Assembly (NCBI RefSeq): GCF_030052815.1
Contig: NC_079499.1
Coordinates: 87,769,183 to 87,833,182 of the forward strand
Origin: Hevea brasiliensis
Taxonomy: Eukaryota; Streptophyta; Magnoliopsida; Malpighiales; Euphorbiaceae
Reading direction: 5' to 3'
Length of the DNA stretch: 64,000 nucleotides
This document shows positions 57,301 to 64,000 of the stretch, in pieces. The first letter of the stretch is position 1. Each line of letters starts with the position of its first letter. The position numbers were made by a program, and so were the translations under genes. Below the pieces are notes generated by a model. The model saw only the letters and a list, made by a program, of their open reading frames with translations. It was not told the origin of the DNA and did not search any database.

Positions 57301-58037
57301 AATGAAATTTGCAATGGTGAGGGAGAGGAAGAGAGGATGAGGCGGCAACTAATGGAAAAGATGACCAAATGAATTTTTCTTTTCTTTTCTTTTGTCTTTT
57401 TATCTCTTTAGGAAGACCAAAAGTCTAAATAAATAAATTAATTAATTATATTCTTTATGACATCATGCATGAGGTCATGCATGATGTCATCACCTTTTAA
57501 CTTTTCCATTCTCTTCTTTTTTTTCTTCTATTAGTTCTTTAATTTAATTCTCGATTCCGAAATTTTCTTTTCTCTGATTTTATTTGACAGCTAGGTCAGG
57601 AGTCAGCTCTCGGGGTCAATTGACCAAATTGCCCCTTGCCGGTTCATCCCGGTTTGTAAATAATTTAATATTTCTTTTGGCTCCCTGACCTAATTATTTA
57701 ACTGGCTTAACAGTTTTTGTTTGAAATTTTCTCTTTTCCACCGTGTTTATAAGGGTCCTAAGGACCACAGCGTCACTTTTTACGGTTCGAAATTTGAGTT
57801 TAAAATGACTTCGCAGTCGTTCTCGAGAAGGTCACCCATCGCTGTGACTCTCGGCTCGTTTAACTTCTTCTGTTCTGTTTTTCTTATTTATACTCAACTA
57901 ATTGAACATTACTCATTATTTGTGATTATGGCTTCTTTAGTTGTCTTAAGTGTGGTTCTAATCTCCTTAATTGTCCGGACCGACACTGGTAACCGGAACA
58001 GTGAAATATACCAGGCTATACAAATAGGGGTGTTACA
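54357..58037 (-). repeat. Element D 5' LTR (right)
   Basis: Partner of 33508-37195. Shared elements: U3 palindrome with 15-bp arms (57458-57489), inverted repeat with perfect 14-bp arms and 5-base loop (56521-56553), modules (about 56075-56660) and covarying hairpin (55094-55111). Open frames at 55934-56218 and 56645-56908 are LTR sequence. Confidence 0.94.
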
Positions 58038-58042
58038 TACAA

Positions 58043-61000
58043 ACTCAAAATATGATAGCAATGCACTGCTTTTAAATACAAACTGCTCAATGTCCGTACA
58101 TCCATACATATAGGTATAAAATACATCAAAAGGAAATTACAGGGGTATACCTACGATATATACCCACAATCAATACCAAAATGCTGCTTTCAAGTCTCTC
58201 ACTCGGCAGCCTTCTCCTTTCCCTTACATGCGATAGCATAAAGAAGCTATCGCTGAGTATATCACTCAGTGGTGCACAACTAATAACTTTAAAACTTAAG
58301 GTAAAACACAATTTGTCAAAGCATAATAAATGACATTTTTCTTAAGCATGAAAACTTCACATAGTTCTAAGTTCATAAGAGCCATTTATTGGAATAACAT
58401 TTCAAATGAGAAATCATACTTCATAAATCACAATTCACAAAGCATTAGTGTTGCCAACATCAACACACAGTTCAGGCCATGACACAAAATTTCACGATCA
58501 GTGTCGTGTTGTACACCACGACAAAGCAATCTCATCCTCACTAACGGTTATTAATGAGGGAAGGGCTAGCTAGCTAATGAGTACTCATGTAGTCTTACTC
58601 CACTAACCATTATTAATGGGAGATATAATCAATATTAATTATAAAACCCCAAGTAGCCGTTACTACTAGGGAGTTCTGAAGGGACTGTCATGCTAACTGT
58701 GGTTTCAAAATAACTTTCAAGAGTTTCTAAATCAATCATCACGTTTGCAAAACAATAACATATTCAAATCATCATAAAACCCATAAAAGGGGTGGCAACA
58801 CAAATTCCTTAAATACAAGAGAAAAACATACCTCATTCAAAATAAACTCATTTCAAATCAAACTCATTCAAATAAACTCATTCAAATCAATTTACGAAGT
58901 TGAAACAAAGAAAAAGGTTAGTTGTGCACAAACCTTCAATAATTCTCCTTCCTTATTACCTACTTTTCCTTGTCCGTTTCAACTTATTTTTCTACTGAAA
59001 ATACACAAATAGAATACCTCAATACCAATCTCAATTGCTGCCAAGAACTCATTGCATGCATGTCTAATGCATCCCAAGTTAGCTTTGAAAATTTTAGAAT
59101 ATTTTGGTTTTGGGACAGCTTGGTGCCCTAATTTCTGAACCCAATTTTTACCTAGTTTTGATCATAATTTGATGAGGTGTTCTTCATGAAAATTGTTCAT
59201 TTAGGTCTTTAATTTATTTTACTTTTTGGATCGCCTAATTCGGAGCTGTACAGCTCAAGTTATGACCAAAATATGGTTACTGTTCACGTCACTATTCATG
59301 CTACAGAGTCGGCTCTAGCAGATTTATCAATCTAATTTCGTTCAGCAATTTGATCAAGTTAAGTCCATAATTTGCTCTAATGTTCTTCATACGAAATGTT
59401 ATACTATGTCTTAGGTTTCCATTGGTTCAAGAATCGCCTAAATTAGAGTTTTCTAGAGAGAGTTATTGCCATGCAAAATTTACTGTTCATATGGTAAATC
59501 TGCAGTTCTACAAATTCGATGATTCAAATTTGCTCAGTAATTTGATTGGGTTAAGTCCATAATTTGGCCTCAAGTTCTTCATATGAAATGTTCTACTATG
59601 TCTTAGGTTTCAATCGGTTCAAGAATCGCCTAAATCAGAGTTTTCTAGAGAGAGTTATAGCCATGTAAAATTTACTGTTCATATGGTCAAATTCTATAGG
59701 TTCCAGAATTGTGTCTCTAAGTTCAAGCCAAGGTTTAGGCAATTTCTGGGCAGTTTCTGGGGTGGGTCTCTTCATGAAAATTCTAACCCTATGTCTTAAG
59801 TTTCATTTTCAATTGGTATCACACTAATTGGAGTTGTGTAGCTCAATTTATGGGCTGTCAAACACACTGAGCTCAGTGTGCAAATTCTACCCTAGGTTTA
59901 AAATTTTCATTTCTTCAATTATTCCCTCTAACTAACCTCAATTCCCATTTAATTCACCCAAAATGACTATAATTTAGTATTGACACATCAATGGCACTTC
60001 CTAGCACAAAACCCACAATTTTCAAACACCAAAGTTTGTAATTTTTCCTAATCCTATCATTTCATTGCTTCCATTCATCAACCCAATGTCAATTCAAACT
60101 AAATAAACCTCAAATGATCTTAATTTAACACTACACACACCAATTTCACTCTCTAGCACCAAAACCCTATTTCCCCATGAATCCTAATCTTCCATAATTC
60201 AATTTATACAATCCCATGAAATCTTACTACTTCCAATCATGTATACTACTTCACTTTAACTTAGATTTATCATCAATTTAACTAAAAATATATCAAACCC
60301 TAATTTTTCTCCCATTTGGCCAAAATCCTAGTTTAGGTTCCATACATGTTTTCTTTCATTTTCTTATGAAATTTCATCATAAATTAACTTCATTCCAAGT
60401 TTATACAACGAATCTAACATGAAAAGAAACTTACCTCTTGTTGATTTCTTTCCAACTTCACCTTTCTTCCAAATCTTGTTCTCCTTGCTTTTAATCTCTC
60501 AATCAAAAATCTCTTTGATGCTTTCTTTTAGTGTGCTATGGAATTTATGAAGAGAATTTAAGGGAACTAAAACTTGGGAGGGGAAATCAATGAGGGGAAG
60601 AAGTGGAAGAAGAAGAGAAAAAGAGAGAGAGAGGAAGAGAGAGGAGAGGGTGGTGGCATCTTATGAAAAAAAAGAAATGAAAAAGACATTTGTCTTCTTA
60701 TATATATATACATATATTTATCCCCAAAATTAGCTTATTAAAATTATAAATTTTAATTGTGTCATAAAGATAATTAAACTTAAATTTTTATTCCTTTTTT
60801 TTTTTTACATTTACACTTAATTTTTCCTTTTAATTAAATAATTAAATTTAACTATCAAAAGCCCATAAGTCTTTCATTTTAATTTTGTCATAATGGAAAT
60901 GAAAGTTTAAGTTTTCATTTCATAAATTTTCCCTTACATATTTTTACTTGAATTTTTCTTCAATTTTTACCCCATAATTCAATTCATTAATTTCATTTAA

Positions 61001-61227
61001 TTTAGTTGACATTTTGGTCAAAAGTCAACTCTTGAGGTGATTATCTGGTCATAGTCCTTCTTTTTATAATACCCGATGAGTCCTTAGCTTTTTTATTCAC
61101 TAGAATTTTTATTGTGTCTATCTCAATTAATTTTCTATTTATTTTTGGTCCTCAAGGTGTCTTTGAATAGTATTAGTCACGGACCAAAAATGGTACTATT
61201 CATAACTCAGAGGTTCGGAGTGTTACA
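58043..61227 (-). repeat. Element C central LTR, second part
   Basis: Continues from 33507 after the D insertion and matches 26560-29746. It ends in GTGTTACA beside a purine tract. Hairpin at 58253-58269; ~190-bp modules at about 59155-59850. Total length of the central LTR is about 3.45 kb. No gene seen. Confidence 0.93.
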
Positions 61228-61267
61228 ATTCTCCCCTCTTTAAAAATAAATTTCGTCCTCGAAATTT
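61228..61267 (-). other. Polypurine tract and pre-PPT inverted repeat, C-right
   Basis: On the minus strand AAAGAGGGGAGAAT (61228-61241) abuts the central LTR. Inverted repeat AAATTTCG (61248-61255) and CGAAATTT (61260-61267) is perfect. Shows that the central LTR is the 3' LTR of the right unit. Confidence 0.88.
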
Positions 61268-61275
61268 ACCTGGTC

Positions 61276-62597
61276 TCAGTCTCTGAATAGCTGTGGGTGC
61301 TGTCTCCTCATGTCCTCCTCACGCTCCCATGTAGCCTCCTGGCCTGAATGATGGTTCCACAGCACTTTGACTAGAGGTGTCTGTTTGTTCCTCAACTGCT
61401 TCACCTCATGTGCCAAGATCTTTATGGGCTTTTCATCATATGTCAGGTATGGATTCACCTCAATCTCCTCTATTAGCAAAATGTGAGAGGGGTCTGTGCA
61501 AGTCTATATGCCAATGGACCCACTCTTTCCCGAACCTCAAACGACCCAATGAAGTGAGGACTTAGTTTCCCCTTTCTACCAAACCTCATGATCCTCTTCC
61601 ATGGGGAAACTTTCAGGAACACCTTGTCACCCACACTATACCGAATATCTCTTCTCTTTAGGTCAATGTAGGACTTCTGTCTATCCGTTGCAACTTTGAG
61701 TCTGTCTCTAATGAGCTTAACCTTTTCTTCTGTCTATTGCACTAATTTTGGACCAATCAACTTCCTCTCGCCCACTTCATCCCAACACAAGGGAGTTTTA
61801 CACTTTCTACCATAAAGTGCTTCGTATGGAGGCTTCCCGATGCTTGACTAATTACTGCTATTGTAGGAAAATTCAATTAAAGGCAAGTGTGTGTCCCAAC
61901 TCCCTTCAAACTCAATCACACAAGCCCGAAGCATATCCTTCAAAATCTAAATGATCCTTTCAGATTGGCCGTCTGTCTGTGGATGGAATGCTATACTGAA
62001 GTTCAATCTAGTTCCTAGGGTTTTTTGGAGACTACCCCAGAATCTAGAAGTGAACCTTGGGTCTCTGTCAGACACAATAGACATTGGCACTCTATGCAAC
62101 CTCACCACTTCGTCAATGTATAGTTTGGCCAATCTTTCCAGGTTGTAATCCATTCTCACTGGCAAAAAGTGTGCAGACTTGATCAGTCTATCAATAATAA
62201 CCCAAACTGCATCATGATTCTTTTGTGTACATGAAAGTCCAATCTCGAAATCCATAGTGATTCTTTCCCATTTCCACTCGGGAATTGGCAATGGCTGTAG
62301 CAACCCTACAGGCACTTGGTGTTCTGCCTTTACTTGCTAATAAATTAGGCATTTGGCAACATATTCTGCAATGTCTTTCTTCATTCCTCTCCACCAATTG
62401 TGCTCTTTCACACTTCTGTACATTTTAGTTCCACTAGGGTGCCTTGCAAAAGGTGAATCATGTGCTTCCTTTAAAATGGTCTGCCTCAGTTCAACATTCT
62501 CAGGAATGCACATTCTGCCCTTATATAACAACAAGCTCTCATCATTTACTGATAATTCTGGTTTCTTGCCATCCTGAGCCTCTTCCATTAACTTCAC
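61276..62597 (-). pseudogene. pol: C-right integrase and chromodomain
   Basis: The frames from 62597 downward contain the zinc domain (CL then a stop at about 62340 where TCQQ is expected), FEIGLSCTQ in place of the usual FVTGLP, SDRDPRF and DGQSERII followed by a stop (about 61947). No intron is present. The GPY/F part has several stops. About 70 bp present in C-left (30018-30090) are missing at 61496, removing the LRRY region. The chromodomain remains (61479-61276). Confidence 0.86.
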
Positions 62598-62612
62598 ATA
62601 CTTATCATCCTT

Positions 62613-63986
62613 CTATGCAATTGCTGTAATTTGTTCTGCCAGCATTGGCTTCACTTGCCAAGTAGCTACCATCTGCCCATCTTCATTAATATCCAAATTA
62701 GCATGCAATGCCCTTAACTCATACACCATGGAAAATGGAAAAACCATTAAACCAGCCATAGTCTTGCGACTTAAAGCATCAGCTACAACATTAGCTTTTC
62801 CAGGCTGATAGTCTATTAAACAATCATAATTTTTTATCAGCTCTAACCATCTCCTCTGCCTCAAATTTAACTCCTTTTGTGTACCCAAGTACTTCAAACT
62901 TTTATGATCTGTGTATATATAACATCTCTCCCCATAAAAGTAATATCTCCAGATCTTCAAGGCAAAGACAATGGCTGCTAGCTCCAAGTCATGTGTAGGA
63001 TAATTCCTCTTATGCGGTTTAAGCTGGCGTGAAGTATAGGCAATGATATTCCTATCTTGCATCAACACACAACCCAATCCGTTATAAGAAGCATCACTAT
63101 ATATGGTAAACTCCTTACCCAAAGTGGGCAAGGTTAAGACTGGAGCTTCAGTTAAATGCCTTTTTAACTCATCAAAACTTTCCTGGCACCGATCAGTCCA
63201 CTGAAATTTTACATCCTTCCTAAGTAGCTTGGTCAGTGGAGATGCTAGTATGGAGAAGCCCTTCACAAACCTTCGGTAATACCCTGCTAAACCAAGAAAA
63301 CTCTGAACTTCCATGACATTTTTGGGTGGCTTCCAATTAAGAATGGCTTCAACTTTGGTAGGATCCACCTGGATACCTTCTATAGATGCAATATGCCCCA
63401 AAAATGAAATCTCCTTTAGCCAAAACTCACATTTTGATAGTTTGGCATACAACTGCTTCTCCCTCAAAGTCTGCAATACTATCCTCAAGTGCTTGTCGTG
63501 TTCCTCTGCATTCTTTGAGTACACCAAAATATCATCAATGAACACTACTACAAACTGGTCCAAATATGGCCTGAAGATAGTGTTCATTAGGCCCATAAAA
63601 GAAGCTGGAGCATTAGTCAACCCGAATGGCATTACCAAGAACTCATAGTAGCCATACTGAGTCCTAAAGGCAGTTTTAGGAATACCTTGCTCCTGCACCC
63701 TCAACTGGTAGTAGCCTGATCTCAAGTCAATTTTGGAGAATATAGTTGCATCCTTCAACTGATCAAACAAATCATTGATCCGTGGCAGAGGATATTTATT
63801 CTTATATTTATTCTTTATGGTCACCTTATTCAACTGTCTGTAGTCTATGCATAGGCGGAGAGTACCATCATTTTTCTTCACAAATAATACTGGTGCTCCC
63901 CAAGGTGACACGCTAGGGCGGATGAAACCCTTATCTAACAATTCCTGCAATTGCACTTTCAACTCTTTCAACTCAGCAGGTGCCAC
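62613..63986 (-). CDS. pol: C-right Pol fragment: RT and RNase H, open 457 aa
   Basis: Open from 63986 ([10 protein letters not shown]), which is only the first Met; the natural start lies off the right edge, and an upstream protease is expected. [58 protein letters not shown]; RNase [36 protein letters not shown]. All catalytic residues look intact. A 12-bp tandem duplication (63792-63815) repeats the residues KNKY in the RT fingers. It ends by a stop near 62613 in the linker to integrase. Confidence 0.9.
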   Translation of the reverse strand: MAPAELKELKVQLQELLDKGFIRPSVSPWGAPVLFVKKNDGTLRLCIDYRQLNKVTIKNKYKNKYPLPRINDLFDQLKDATIFSKIDLRSGYYQLRVQEQGIPKTAFRTQYGYYEFLVMPFGLTNAPASFMGLMNTIFRPYLDQFVVVFIDDILVYSKNAEEHDKHLRIVLQTLREKQLYAKLSKCEFWLKEISFLGHIASIEGIQVDPTKVEAILNWKPPKNVMEVQSFLGLAGYYRRFVKGFSILASPLTKLLRKDVKFQWTDRCQESFDELKRHLTEAPVLTLPTLGKEFTIYSDASYNGLGCVLMQDRNIIAYTSRQLKPHKRNYPTHDLELAAIVFALKIWRYYFYGERCYIYTDHKSLKYLGTQKELNLRQRRWLELIKNYDCLIDYQPGKANVVADALSRKTMAGLMVFPFSMVYELRALHANLDINEDGQMVATWQVKPMLAEQITAIA

Positions 63987-64000
63987 CCTATAAAGAGTGA

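Larger units (their letters stand above)
33508..58037 (-). mobile_element. Element D: Ty3/Gypsy in C's central LTR, TSD TACAA
   Basis: LTRs of 3688 bp (33508-37195) and 3681 bp (54357-58037); internal region 37196-39872 plus 52132-54356, about 4.9 kb without E. Exact TACAA copies at 33503-33507 and 58038-58042. Minus strand. Gag and pol are all present but with several stops, and RT is split by E. Total length without E is about 12.3 kb. Confidence 0.94.
26394..64000 (-). mobile_element. Element C: tandem Ty3/Gypsy (LTR-int-LTR-int...)
   Basis: Minus-strand array. From the left there is an LTR (26394-29746), internal region 1 (29747-33242), a central LTR (33243-33507 plus 58043-61227, split by D) and internal region 2 (61228 to beyond the window). 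The central LTR abuts a purine tract on its right side and a primer-binding site on its left side, so it serves both units. The left flank in B is GGCCA (26389-26393); the right target copy is outside the window. Such arrays arise by unequal recombination between LTRs, the reverse of solo LTR formation. Confidence 0.85.

Overview
This window is plant nuclear DNA made up entirely of nested LTR retrotransposons. I see no host gene, tRNA, rRNA or CRISPR array. Every internal region I can read belongs to the Ty3/Gypsy order. The order is gag with a CCHC knuckle, then DPGS protease, FIDD reverse transcriptase, RNase H, HHCC/DDE integrase and a C-terminal chromodomain. That order, LTRs of about 3.4-4.1 kb, and primer-binding sites matching the 3' end of initiator tRNA-Met point to the Del/Tekay group of plant chromoviruses. 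The A/T-rich LTRs suggest a eudicot; I cannot name the species.

At least seven insertions can be ordered, most of them by exact 5-bp target duplications. B (+) is the oldest host. Its 5' LTR tail lies at 11275-12618, its gag at 12743-13147 and 22460-23190, and its pol at 23221-26393. A (+; 63-11274) appears to sit in B's 5' LTR. A solo LTR, G (5315-9381, duplication ATATT), sits in A's 3' LTR. F (-; 13148-22454, AGAAC) splits B's gag; it is a gag-only element with two LTRs of about 4.05 kb. C (-; 26394 to beyond 64000) cuts B's integrase. C is a tandem of LTR, internal, LTR, internal, with one shared central LTR. D (-; 33508-58037, TACAA) sits in that central LTR. E (+; 39873-52126, ACACA) sits in D's reverse transcriptase, in the opposite orientation to D and of the same family. 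The deepest path is B>C>D>E.

No element can make a full polyprotein as read. E is the best preserved, with an uninterrupted 664-residue protease-RT-RNase H block, but it has stops and frameshifts in gag and integrase. D and both C units are moderately broken. C-left has lost gag. A is heavily decayed. F keeps LTRs, primer site, purine tract and a damaged gag, and would need proteins supplied in trans.

The least expected signals are the following. (1) An 80-nt, 76% A/T, GT-AG, phase-0 insert lies just after the catalytic glutamate of B's integrase. Removing it restores the frame, a decayed copy is at the same site in A, and it is absent from the four other integrase copies. (2) A short LTR hairpin is conserved in all families, and its stem differs between families by two compensatory base-pair changes. 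(3) A second LTR inverted repeat has 12-14-bp arms. (4) U3 palindromes are built on TGACATCATG/CATGCATG. (5) LTRs carry a modular repeat of about 190 bp shared by otherwise different families.
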